43,521 nucleotides of DNA, from assembly GCA_016218715.1 (NCBI GenBank), contig JACRDG010000100.1:1-43521 (forward strand). The letters run 5' to 3'. Below are positions 1 to 7,519 of this stretch, piece after piece. This DNA comes from Desulfomonile tiedjei. Its GTDB lineage: Bacteria > Desulfobacterota > Desulfomonilia > Desulfomonilales > Desulfomonilaceae. The notes under the pieces were generated by a model, which worked only from the letters and a program-made list of their open reading frames with translations, had not been told where the DNA came from and made no database searches. Every line of letters starts with the position of its first letter. The first letter of the stretch is position 1. A program made the position numbers and the translations under genes.

Positions 1-431
1 ACCACGAGGAGGCGGCAAGCCTGGCTTTCAGTTTCAAGCGTCCGGTTCTCCTGACCACAGGATCGCGGAACCTCATGCCTTATGTGAAGGCGTCTCGGAA
101 GAGCGGGATCGGTCTCGTCGTCCGGGTCTTGCCGTATCCCGACTCGGTGGAGGCATGTCGCGAGGCCGGTGTCAGCGATGACTGCGTGATCACGGGCCGC
201 GGTCCGTTTTCCGTCGAGGAGAACCTTGAGATCATCCGTCGATTCTCCATCGGCGCGATCGTCACCAAAGACAGCGGAGTGGCAGGTGGCGTTCCCGCCA
301 AATTGGAGGCAGCCGAGAGGACCGGCTGCAAGGTCGTCGTCGTCCGCAGACCGATAGAAACGGCATCGCCGGAGTACCACCACTTCTCCGAGCTGCTGCA
401 GGAAATCATCGCAGCATCCAGCGTGGAATAA
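1..431 (+). CDS. cobK: Precorrin-6A reductase (CobK/CbiJ family), 3' part only
   Basis: The reading frame is already open at the left edge (first full codon at base 3), so the N-terminal part lies outside the window. About 142 residues are present. Visible family features are the segment VLLTTGSRNL, the block GPFSVEENLEIIRRF, and VTKDSGVAGGVPAKLEAAER followed by a VVVVRRP strand near the C-terminus. These fit precorrin-6A reductase, which reduces precorrin-6A (cobalt-precorrin-6A in the CbiJ branch) with NADPH in corrin ring synthesis. An ATG at 75 exists but is inside the conserved domain and is not the start. The next gene, a NikL-like metal-uptake protein, fits a cobalamin context. The aerobic and anaerobic versions cannot be told apart from this fragment; an anaerobe would use CbiJ. 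Confidence 0.85.
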   Translation, partial: HEEAASLAFSFKRPVLLTTGSRNLMPYVKASRKSGIGLVVRVLPYPDSVEACREAGVSDDCVITGRGPFSVEENLEIIRRFSIGAIVTKDSGVAGGVPAKLEAAERTGCKVVVVRRPIETASPEYHHFSELLQEIIAASSVE

Positions 432-498
432 AACCGACCGGTCCTCGGGAGTTTGCAGTGTCCACGATCACCTGGACGGGTAACCAGGAGGAAAGGGA

Positions 499-1182
499 AT
501 GTCAGCCGGAAGCCGATCCTCATTCATGATTCGTATCACGCTGACGTCGCTCGCAGTGTTGACGCTCCTCTCCGCGTCCGTGGCAGTATCGAGCGGGCAT
601 GGCGTAAACGTGTTCGTGTACGTCGAAGGGGACAGCATCATCGCGGAAGGATATTTCAGCAAGAGCGCCAAAGCCAAAGACTGCATTGTCGAAGTGTACG
701 ATTTTCAAGGAAAGAAGCTCCTGCAAGGGAAGACCGACGATCAGGGGGTCTATGCGTTCAATATCGCGGACCTGCCGCAGTTCACGGGCGATCTGAAGTT
801 TATCCTGCACGCGGGACAAGGCCACCAGGCGGAATTCACCTTGGCCGCTGCAGACCTTCCCGCGAGCGCGCGAACAGGTGCGGACCCGGTCCCCGCTGTG
901 GAGAAAACCACCCGGGAAGAACCCTCAAGAAAGAGCGATCGGGAAGCTAAACGAGGCAGCACGGCCGTCGATGCGGATCAGTTCGCCCGGCTCGTGGAAG
1001 AAGCAGTGGCAAGGGAAGTGCAGCCCGTGGTGAAGATGCTCGGGAACCAGCAGAAACTCCTGCTCGAACTTCAGCAGCGCGGGCCGGGCCTGCGCGACGT
1101 CGTGGGAGGGATCGGCTGGATCTTCGGGCTCGTCGGGGTCGCCGCCTATCTGCTCAGCCGCCGCCCCCGCGAAAAGCCCTGA
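499..1182 (+). CDS. NikL/CbiL-like membrane-anchored nickel/cobalt uptake accessory protein
   Basis: This 227-residue protein has an N-terminal hydrophobic signal segment (about residues 10-33), a beta-rich extracytoplasmic region, a linker of charged and Pro/Ala residues (about 120-165), a short coiled segment and one C-terminal transmembrane helix (about 203-220) ending in Arg/Lys-rich RRPREKP. After the signal segment it reads HGVNVFVYVEGDSIIAEGYF, closely resembling NikL-type subunits of ECF nickel/cobalt transporters, in which a His just after signal cleavage is thought to help bind metal. The ATG at 499 has AGGAGG at 486-491, seven bases upstream; an in-frame ATG at 526 has none. It follows the cobK-like gene by 67 bp. 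No ECF permease or ATPase gene is visible, so partners must lie elsewhere. The family call comes from motif recognition only. Confidence 0.68.
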   Translation: MSAGSRSSFMIRITLTSLAVLTLLSASVAVSSGHGVNVFVYVEGDSIIAEGYFSKSAKAKDCIVEVYDFQGKKLLQGKTDDQGVYAFNIADLPQFTGDLKFILHAGQGHQAEFTLAAADLPASARTGADPVPAVEKTTREEPSRKSDREAKRGSTAVDADQFARLVEEAVAREVQPVVKMLGNQQKLLLELQQRGPGLRDVVGGIGWIFGLVGVAAYLLSRRPREKP

Positions 1183-1195
1183 ATGCGAGCCGATG

Positions 1196-2353
1196 TCAGG
1201 CCCAGGCGGCGCGGACTTGTCTGACGACCTCTTCGTGGAAAGCCACTACGTCATCCAGGGTGGAGCAGGTACGTGGGGGGATGCGGTCGAGAGACTCTAT
1301 GACGATTCGAGGTATCTGCCTGAAGGGGATTCGGTCCGCGAGGAATAATTCCACAGCCACTTCGTCCGCGGCGTTGAGGGTGATGCACTCGGCGGTTCCG
1401 CCGGATTCGAGAACCTGCTGGGCCGCTCTCAGGAGTGGGAATTTGTCGTAATCCGGTTCCTGAAAGTTGAGCGTTGCCAGACGCGGAAAACTGACCGACG
1501 GGGCTCCGGAATCGACACGTTCCGGATAAGCCAGCGCATAGCTGATCGGAATTCGCATGTCCGTGGCGCCGAGTTGCGCGAGGATCGAGCCGTCATTGAA
1601 CTCCACCATCGAGTGAACAATGCTCTGCGGATGAATCACCACTTCGATCCGGGACGCGGGAACGTCGAAGAGCCATCTCGCTTCGATGACCTCGAAACCC
1701 TTGTTCATGAGCGTCGCGGAATCGATGGTGACTTTGGGTCCCATTTTCCAACGGGGGTGATCGAGGGCCTGCGCCCTGGTCACTCGATTCATATCCGCCA
1801 CCGGCATGTCACGGAACGGGCCGCCTGAAGCGGTGAGGATTATGCGTCTGATGTCGGCTGCGCCATTCCCCTGGAGGGCCTGGAAGATCGCGGACTGCTC
1901 CGAGTCCACCGGGAGGAGATTCACCCCCGTTTGAGCCACGGTCTCCATGAAGAGAGCGCCGGCCATCACCAACACTTCCTTGGTCGCGAGAGCAATGTCC
2001 TTCCCTGCCTGGACAGCGGAAAATGTCGGGAGCAGGCCCGTGCTGCCCGGCAATCCCACCACCACTAGTTCGGCCTCGGGAGCTGTTGCCGCAACGCGCA
2101 GCCCCTCGATCGAATGGCCGATCCATGGTTTGGCGGGAAGATCCGCGAGAGCCCGGTTCAACCGAGCTGCCATTTCAGCATCGCCGACCGAGACCATGGA
2201 AGGGCTAAACTCTCTGATCTGCCGTTCCACCACTTCCAGATTGGAGCCGGCAGCCAACGCGACTACCCGGAAACGACCAGGGTGCAGACGCACGATTGCC
2301 AGGGTCTGCTCGCCGATCGATCCGGTGGAACCGAGGATTGAGATGCCTTTCAT
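1196..2353 (-). CDS. dxr: 1-deoxy-D-xylulose 5-phosphate reductoisomerase
   Basis: A full-length 385-residue IspC/Dxr, the second enzyme of the non-mevalonate isoprenoid pathway, converting deoxyxylulose 5-phosphate to methylerythritol 4-phosphate with NADPH and a divalent metal. The N-terminal nucleotide-binding motif GSTGSIGEQTL, the metal/substrate region VDSEQSAIFQAL, the SGGPFRD loop, HPRWKMGPKVTIDSATLMNK and HPQSIVHSMVEF are all present. The ATG overlaps the stop codon of cdsA by four bases (ATGA at 2350-2353), indicating translational coupling. It is the last gene of the rpsB operon here and converges on the NikL-like gene with a 13 bp gap. No U-tract terminator is obvious between them. 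Confidence 0.97.
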   Translation of the reverse strand: MKGISILGSTGSIGEQTLAIVRLHPGRFRVVALAAGSNLEVVERQIREFSPSMVSVGDAEMAARLNRALADLPAKPWIGHSIEGLRVAATAPEAELVVVGLPGSTGLLPTFSAVQAGKDIALATKEVLVMAGALFMETVAQTGVNLLPVDSEQSAIFQALQGNGAADIRRIILTASGGPFRDMPVADMNRVTRAQALDHPRWKMGPKVTIDSATLMNKGFEVIEARWLFDVPASRIEVVIHPQSIVHSMVEFNDGSILAQLGATDMRIPISYALAYPERVDSGAPSVSFPRLATLNFQEPDYDKFPLLRAAQQVLESGGTAECITLNAADEVAVELFLADRIPFRQIPRIVIESLDRIPPRTCSTLDDVVAFHEEVVRQVRAAWA

Positions 2354-3165
2354 AGCGGGACAGCAGATCCACTGACAAAGATGAGGAAATGGTAGGTTGC
2401 CGGAAACGCGAATATGAGCGCATCCGCACGATCCAAAACGCCGCCGTGGCCCGGGAGGACGACGCCATAGTCCTTTATGCCGAGTCTCCTCTTAATGGAC
2501 GACGCGGTCAGGTCGCCCAAAACATCGGCTACCACGAGGATCAGCGTCAACCAGAAAAGGAGTCCTACCGTGGGGAGCCCGGGAACGATCAGCTTCATGA
2601 CGATCATTCCTGCAAGCCCGCCTGCAAACCCTCCGACGATCCCTTCCAGCGTCTTGGCCGGGCTGACGTGGGCGGAAAACCGGTGCTTCCCGAACGAGCG
2701 TCCGGCAAAATAAGCACCCGCATCGGCCAGGGAAACTACCACCAGCACCACAAAGACCCACGCTATTCCAAGGTACAGACGCGACAGGAGCAGTGCGTGA
2801 CCGAGCGGCACCGCCACATACATGAGGACCAGTATCATCTGAGTTTCGGACTCGATAGTGTTCTCGATCACATTGTACAGGAACAGGTGGAGCAGCAAGA
2901 CCGCCAGCGGCAACCACACCACCGCAGTCCAAACGAACCTCAAGGGAAAGGCGTAGAAAGCCAGCACCAACAGCAACCCGAGGACCACTGTCAACGCGTT
3001 GCTGGGGAACCGCTTGAGGCCGCTCAGATTCGTGGAGAGCTCCCAGATAGCTGTCCCGCCAAAGACCGCAACCAGCAGCGCCACAGCGGGTACGCCGCCA
3101 TAGATCAATCCGGGTATAAGGATCGCGGCGAGTACCGCGGCGGTCGCAATACGAGCACCCAGCAT
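2350..3165 (-). CDS. cdsA: Phosphatidate cytidylyltransferase (CDP-diglyceride synthase)
   Basis: This 271-residue polytopic inner-membrane protein makes CDP-diacylglycerol from phosphatidate and CTP, the precursor of the bacterial phospholipids. Several hydrophobic helices run through the sequence. The C-terminal family signature is clear: SIKRRLGIKDYGVVLPGHGG followed by VLDRADALIFAFP, with the conserved Ser, Lys, Arg, Lys, Asp and Gly-His-Gly-Gly residues. Its ATG shares one base with the uppS stop (TGATG) and its own stop overlaps the dxr start, so it is translationally coupled on both sides. It supplies substrate for serine-phospholipid synthesis, which relates it to the decarboxylase gene near 38.2 kb, although that gene is in a different operon. 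Confidence 0.96.
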   Translation of the reverse strand: MLGARIATAAVLAAILIPGLIYGGVPAVALLVAVFGGTAIWELSTNLSGLKRFPSNALTVVLGLLLVLAFYAFPLRFVWTAVVWLPLAVLLLHLFLYNVIENTIESETQMILVLMYVAVPLGHALLLSRLYLGIAWVFVVLVVVSLADAGAYFAGRSFGKHRFSAHVSPAKTLEGIVGGFAGGLAGMIVMKLIVPGLPTVGLLFWLTLILVVADVLGDLTASSIKRRLGIKDYGVVLPGHGGVLDRADALIFAFPATYHFLIFVSGSAVPL

Positions 3166-3920
3166 CAGCCAGCCCTTTCTCCAGCGCCAAGCTGCTCTGC
3201 TATCATTCCGAAGCGGCGCTGCCTCCCGGTGAACGCCTTCACTGCATCCAGGAAGGCCTGATCGTCAAAATCAGGCCAGAGCACGTCAGTGAAGTAGAGT
3301 TCAGTATACGCACACTGCCACAGCAGAAAGTTGCTGATTCGCATCTCTCCTCCGGTACGAATCAGCAGATCCGGGTCGGGCAGCCCCTGGGTATAGAGAT
3401 TCCGAGAAAACGCATCCTCGGTGATAGAACTTTCGTCCAATTCCCCCATCTTCACCGCGTGGGCGATCGCTTGCGCCGCGGCCAGGATCTCCTGGCGGCC
3501 GCCATACGAGAGGGCAATGCTGAGAACCAGCGATTGGTTGTCACGAGTCTTTTCTTGTCCCGCCTCTATCCTCGTGCGCAGGCGTGCGGGGAGACGGGTC
3601 AGGTCGCCGATGGTGCGGAAACGGATGTCGTTCGCGTGGAGTTCGTCCAGTTCCGACTCCAGGAACTGGCCGAGGAGCTTCATCAGGCCGGAGACCTCGG
3701 CTGACGGCCTTTGCCAGTTCTCGGTGGAGAATGCGTAGAGGGTCAGGAACTCGATTCCGTGGCGCCGGCAGAATTCCACGGCCCTGCGGACGGACTTCGC
3801 ACCTTGGCGATGGCCTTCCAGCCGGGGGAGAAATCTGCGGTGAGCCCAACGGCCGTTGCCGTCCATAATGATCGCAACGTGACGGGGCCAATCAGGCGGG
3901 CGCTCTGACGATGAACTCAA
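3165..3920 (-). CDS. uppS: Isoprenyl transferase (undecaprenyl diphosphate synthase)
   Basis: UppS elongates farnesyl diphosphate with isopentenyl units in cis to give the C55 carrier lipid used in cell-wall and polysaccharide synthesis. The N-terminal pyrophosphate-binding motif IIMDGNGRWAHRR, the segment LTLYAFSTENWQRP, the substrate helix with ALSYGGRQEI and the C-terminal DLLIRTGGEMRISNFLLWQ-type block are intact. The frame is open further, to a TTG at 4004, but that start has no ribosome site. A TTG at 3918-3920 has AGGAG six bases upstream and gives 251 residues, the usual family length, so I chose it; no in-frame ATG precedes the MDGNGRW motif. The gene is coupled to cdsA by a one-base overlap and follows frr by about 107 bp. 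Confidence 0.93.
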   Translation of the reverse strand: MSSSSERPPDWPRHVAIIMDGNGRWAHRRFLPRLEGHRQGAKSVRRAVEFCRRHGIEFLTLYAFSTENWQRPSAEVSGLMKLLGQFLESELDELHANDIRFRTIGDLTRLPARLRTRIEAGQEKTRDNQSLVLSIALSYGGRQEILAAAQAIAHAVKMGELDESSITEDAFSRNLYTQGLPDPDLLIRTGGEMRISNFLLWQCAYTELYFTDVLWPDFDDQAFLDAVKAFTGRQRRFGMIAEQLGAGERAG

Positions 3921-4027
3921 GAAGTTCTCCTGGAGAAAGGTGGTCGGAACGGTCAGGGTTTGAAGATCGGACGCCTGCCGGGCCTGCCGACGAAGAAAGT
4001 CCAAAGCGCAAGCAGAGGGCCAGGAGA

Positions 4028-4585
4028 TCAGATTTCCATGATCTCGGCTTCCTTTTCAGCCATTATGCCGTCCACCTTGGTGATGAACTCGTCGGTGGCC
4101 TTCTGAACTGTCTCCTGAGCCCGGTGCAACTCATCTTCGGAGATCTGCTTCTCCTTTTTCATCTCCTTGAGCAGTTCATTGGCGTCTCGCCTGTGATTGC
4201 GCACCTGGACCTTGAACTCCTCTCCCATCTTCCGCACGACCTTGACCAGCTCCTTGCGACGTTCGTTGGTGAGCGGAGGGAGGACGATGCGCACGATCTT
4301 GCCATCGTTGGAGGGGTTCAATCCCAACTCGGATTTGAGGATCGCCTTTTCGATATCCGGCATGGCCTTGGAATCCCATGGCTGGATCGCGATTTGCCGC
4401 GGCTCGGGAATGGAAAGATTCGCCAGCTGGTTTATCGGAGTAGGGCTCCCGTAATAGTCGACCATGATCCCGTCCAGGAGCGCTAGCGAGGCTCGCCCCG
4501 TTCTTATTCGCTTGAGATCTTTCCTCAAGGCCTCGATGGATTTTTCCATGGAGGCTTTCAACTCTTTGTTCAGATCCTCGATCAT
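4028..4585 (-). CDS. frr: Ribosome recycling factor
   Basis: A complete 185-residue RRF, the cytosolic factor that, with EF-G, splits post-termination ribosomes. The family features are continuous: an N-terminal helix with [18 protein letters not shown], the beta-domain segment [20 protein letters not shown], the PWD(S)[10 protein letters not shown] stretch, and the C-terminal helices beginning [13 protein letters not shown]. The ATG is preceded by GAGAGGAAGC. The gene lies between pyrH and uppS in the usual order. The 190 bp between pyrH and frr show no gene and no convincing terminator, so read-through from the rpsB promoter is likely, with a local promoter possible. Confidence 0.98.
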   Translation of the reverse strand: MIEDLNKELKASMEKSIEALRKDLKRIRTGRASLALLDGIMVDYYGSPTPINQLANLSIPEPRQIAIQPWDSKAMPDIEKAILKSELGLNPSNDGKIVRIVLPPLTNERRKELVKVVRKMGEEFKVQVRNHRRDANELLKEMKKEKQISEDELHRAQETVQKATDEFITKVDGIMAEKEAEIMEI

Positions 4586-4775
4586 AGCTTCCTCTCGGAA
4601 TTGTTTACCGAACCCTGTGGAGTCACGGCCGGTGAGCAGTTCGTCTCACTTCGGGGAAAAGACCGTTGTGGGAGCTTTCCGGGATGCAGAAACCCCAGCG
4701 CACCTTTCCAGCGGTCTTGAAGAATGCCTCCCCCGGTTCGACGCCCCTGAGCGCATGCCAGTCAGGCTCGTCCGT

Positions 4776-5492
4776 TCAGGCTATGGTGGTGCCGATCTTT
4801 TCTCCGTTCAGGGCCCGTACCAGGTTGCCGTCCTCGTGGAGATCGAGAACGATAGTTGGTATCTTCTTCCTGCTGAGAATCTCGATGCTCGTTGCGTCCA
4901 TTACCCCAAGCCGTTTCTCGAGAACCTCTTGCGGGCTGATGGACGGAAAAAAGACCGCGTCCGGGTATTTCTTCGGGTCTTTGTCAAAGACCCCCGGTAC
5001 CTGGGTGGCCTTTACCACCACGTGCGCGTCGATTTCAACCGCTCTGAGGGCCGCGGCGGAATCCGTCGTGAAGCAGGGGTTTCCCGTGCCTCCCCCGAAG
5101 ATTACCACAAACCCTTGGCTCAGGTAAGAAAGGGCCTTCTCCATTCCAAATACTTCCATGAAGGCCCCCACCGGAAATGCCGATAGACACCGGGCTGAAA
5201 CTCCGGCCCGTTCCAGAGCCGCGCGCAATGCCAACGCGTTGAGGAGCGTCGCGATCATGCCCATGTGATCCCCCACAAGCGGGGGGACTCCAAGGGAATC
5301 GGAACTGACGCCGCGGAGGATGTTTCCCCCGCCGATCACAATACCGAGTTCATGGCCATCCCTGGCGGCACGAGCGATCTGGCCGGCTACCCAGTCTATC
5401 TTTCCCCGGTCCAGTCCGAACCCATGCTCCCCGGCGAGGGCTTCTCCCGATATTTTCAATACCGCGCGGCGGTACGGTCCGGTAGTCTCCAT
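4776..5492 (-). CDS. pyrH: Uridylate kinase (UMP kinase)
   Basis: PyrH phosphorylates UMP to UDP with ATP and is a hexameric cytosolic member of the amino-acid-kinase fold. The N-terminal RAVLKISGEALAG, the glycine-rich GIVIGGGNILRG loop, the GDHMGMIATLLNALAL segment, VIFGGGTGNPCFTTDSAAAL and the C-terminal VLDLHEDGNLVRAL region with the final GT(T)I are all seen. The ATG at 5492 gives 238 residues, the family norm, and begins four bases after the tsf stop. A longer frame from a TTG at 5528 would overlap the end of tsf and adds a non-conserved tail, so I rejected it. Confidence 0.97.
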   Translation of the reverse strand: METTGPYRRAVLKISGEALAGEHGFGLDRGKIDWVAGQIARAARDGHELGIVIGGGNILRGVSSDSLGVPPLVGDHMGMIATLLNALALRAALERAGVSARCLSAFPVGAFMEVFGMEKALSYLSQGFVVIFGGGTGNPCFTTDSAAALRAVEIDAHVVVKATQVPGVFDKDPKKYPDAVFFPSISPQEVLEKRLGVMDATSIEILSRKKIPTIVLDLHEDGNLVRALNGEKIGTTIA

Positions 5493-5496
5493 GTCT

Positions 5497-6096
5497 CTAC
5501 TGATTCTCGCCCAGTTGGTACCGTACAAACCGGCGGACCGTGATGTTCTCGCCGATCTGCGCGATCTTCTCCTTGATCATATCGGTGACGGTCCGGTCCG
5601 GGTCTTTGACGAAATTCTGATCCATGAGGCAGTTGTCACTGTAGAATTTCTTCAGCTTCCCTTCCGCGATCTTTTCCAGGAGCTTGTCCGGCTTCCCCTG
5701 CTCTTTCGCCTGGGCCATGTAGATCTCTTTTTCCTTTGCGATCACGTCCGCGGGCACCTCTTCAGGGGTCACCCACTGGGGCGCGGATGCAGCGATCTGC
5801 ATGCACAGGTCCTTAAGGAGATCGGCAAACTGGTCGGTCTTGGCCACAAAGTCGCTTTCGCAGTTGAGTTCCAGGAGTACGCCTATCTTTCCGGTCATGT
5901 GGATATACGAGCCGATTCGCCCCTCAGATGTGGCGCGACCCTCACGCTTGGCGGCCTTGAGCGCACCTTTTTTCCGGAGGTGTTCGACCGCTTTCTCGAG
6001 GTCTCCATCGGTTTCCACCAGGGCATTCTTGCAGTCCATCATTCCCAGACCGGTTTTTTCCCTGAGTTCTTTAACTGCCTGTGCTGATATTGCCAT
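5497..6096 (-). CDS. tsf: Translation elongation factor Ts (short form)
   Basis: EF-Ts is the nucleotide exchange factor for EF-Tu. The product is 199 residues, the short form that lacks most of the dimerisation and C-terminal extension found in E. coli. It opens with MAISAQAVKELREKTGLGMMD, followed by CKNALVETDGDLEKAVEHLR, GRIGSYIH and LELNCESDFVAKTDQF, all core signatures that contact EF-Tu. The frame extends to 6171, but the ATG at 6094-6096 has AGGAGA eight bases upstream and begins at the conserved N-terminus, so I used it. It sits between rpsB and pyrH, 114 bp after rpsB. Confidence 0.97.
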   Translation of the reverse strand: MAISAQAVKELREKTGLGMMDCKNALVETDGDLEKAVEHLRKKGALKAAKREGRATSEGRIGSYIHMTGKIGVLLELNCESDFVAKTDQFADLLKDLCMQIAASAPQWVTPEEVPADVIAKEKEIYMAQAKEQGKPDKLLEKIAEGKLKKFYSDNCLMDQNFVKDPDRTVTDMIKEKIAQIGENITVRRFVRYQLGENQ

Positions 6097-6210
6097 CGGG
6101 TCTCTCCTAACGCCGGAATCGACGATCAGTTTCGGGCCCGCACCGCGACCGGTGCGAGCCATGCGGTTCAAATTGGTCTGTCCGTGGTGTGATCTGAGAA
6201 AGACGGAACG

Positions 6211-7101
6211 CTACGCGCGACCTGGTTCTTCTTCATGCCCTGAGTCGGGCTCAACTGCACCCGCCTCAGGGGCCTCGGCACCCTCTTCAACGGCCGGGGG
6301 ACTTGCGGGACTTGCAGCCGCAGCGTCCGATTCAGCGGGCTCAGAGGCTGCCTCTCCTGGCTCTTGTGGCCAAGGAGCTCCCGGAGCTTCGCCCACGTCT
6401 TCTTTCAATGAAGCCTCGTACATCGACCTGCCGTCCAGACACGCGTCTGCGATCTTCGCGGAAAAGAGGCGAATCGCCCTGATCGCGTCGTCGTTTCCGG
6501 GGATCACGTAATCAATTTCATCCGGGTCGCAATTGGTGTCGACGATGGCGACGATGGGTATATTGAGCTTGTTGGCCTCTCTGACCGCAATGTTCTCCTT
6601 CTTGGGGTCGACCACGAAGATGGCTGTCGGGATTTTGCGCATCTCGCGGATACCGGCGAGGTTCTTGTTCAACTTGTCCTGCAGCCGTGCAAGATTGAAG
6701 AGTTCCTTCTTGGTATAGTTGGTCTCCTTAGGAGCATCCAAAATCGCGGTAATCTGGTTGAGTCGGTCGATACTGTGCTTGATGGTGGAAAAGTTGGTCA
6801 GCATCCCACCGAGCCAGCGCTGATTGACATAGTATTGCCCGCATCGGGCTGCTTCCTCGAGAATTGCGTCCTGGGCCTGTTTCTTGGTCCCGACGAAGAG
6901 CACGCTCCCGCCGTTGGCCACGGTATCCTGCACGAAGGAATAGGCCCTCTTGAACAGGCGGACGGTCTTCTGCAGGTCGATGATGTAGATCCCGTTTCTT
7001 GCCCCGAAGATGTACTGTTTCATCTTGGGGTTCCACCGCCGTGTCTGATGGCCGAAATGCACGCCGGCTTCCAGCAACTGTTTCATGGTCACGAGTGACA
7101 A
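6211..7101 (-). CDS. rpsB: 30S ribosomal protein S2 with an acidic Ala/Glu/Pro-rich C-terminal tail
   Basis: S2 is a structural protein of the small ribosomal subunit. The core (about residues 1-230) is canonical: [56 protein letters not shown] and [17 protein letters not shown]. After residue about 233 comes a 60-residue low-complexity tail rich in Ala, Glu and Pro. The best start is TTG at 7099-7101: AAGGAG lies eight bases upstream and the encoded [13 protein letters not shown] matches S2 starts in related bacteria; the ATG five codons in has no properly placed site. It is first in the operon, about 90 nt from the predicted promoter. Confidence 0.97.
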   Translation of the reverse strand: MSLVTMKQLLEAGVHFGHQTRRWNPKMKQYIFGARNGIYIIDLQKTVRLFKRAYSFVQDTVANGGSVLFVGTKKQAQDAILEEAARCGQYYVNQRWLGGMLTNFSTIKHSIDRLNQITAILDAPKETNYTKKELFNLARLQDKLNKNLAGIREMRKIPTAIFVVDPKKENIAVREANKLNIPIVAIVDTNCDPDEIDYVIPGNDDAIRAIRLFSAKIADACLDGRSMYEASLKEDVGEAPGAPWPQEPGEAASEPAESDAAAASPASPPAVEEGAEAPEAGAVEPDSGHEEEPGRA

Positions 7102-7142
7102 AATCTCTTCTCCTTTTCGGGTTATTCCTCCATCCCTTAAGA

Positions 7143-7161
7143 CGCCCTCTGCCCGAGGGCG
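7143..7161 (-). promoter_or_regulatory. Short perfect hairpin in the rpsB leader
   Basis: A perfect 7 bp inverted repeat (CGCCCTC at 7143-7149 and GAGGGCG at 7155-7161) with a five-base loop lies between the predicted rpsB promoter and its start codon, about 40 nt upstream of the TTG. There is no following T-run, so it is not a plain terminator. S2 represses its own operon through leader RNA in some bacteria; a similar role here is only a guess. Confidence 0.35.
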
Positions 7162-7195
7162 ACCCGATTTCGTGGGATGTGCGAGTTAACCACAA

Positions 7196-7224
7196 ATTAT
7201 TGAACGATCCCGGATCAAATGCAA
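7196..7224 (-). promoter_or_regulatory. Sigma-70 promoter of the rpsB-tsf-pyrH-frr-uppS-cdsA-dxr operon
   Basis: Read on the minus strand, TTGCAT (7224-7219) and AATAAT (7201-7196) are separated by exactly 17 bases. This lies in an A/T-rich patch and would start transcription near 7189, about 90 nt before the rpsB start codon. No better pair was seen in this interval. Confidence 0.65.
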
Positions 7225-7519
7225 GCCAAAAAGAAAACCAACCGAAACTTCGCGGTGATAGGCCCCAGAACAACGTTCATGGCACCGCGCAAAGCACTGG
7301 GCAAGGGGGGGCAGGCAGCCGCCTCCGTCAGTACAAGAAACAAGTATAACGCCAATGAAGCCCTGACGTGACTCCTCAGTGCCGCAGAGGAGAGGAGGCG
7401 CGCACCTTGGCCGATACCGGGAACTTGAGTGCCCGTCCGTGTGGCATCCTCAATCGCAAACTGGTATAGTTCCCATCGAAGAATCGACTCTCGGGCCACA
7501 GGCACGTTCAGGAGATAGC
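7225..7519. other. Divergent intergenic region between rpsB and the acyl-CoA synthetase
   Basis: No gene is convincing in these 295 bases. The region separates the left-facing ribosomal operon from the right-facing synthetase gene. The only sites I can support are the rpsB promoter just inside its left border and the AGGAGA ribosome site at 7510-7515. A promoter for the synthetase is expected but none matches consensus well. Confidence 0.5.

Noticed and set aside
1157-1210. GCCGCC/GGCGGC inverted repeat across the convergent stops of the NikL-like and dxr genes
   Set aside because: Only six bases with a 42-base gap in GC-rich coding sequence; not a convincing terminator.
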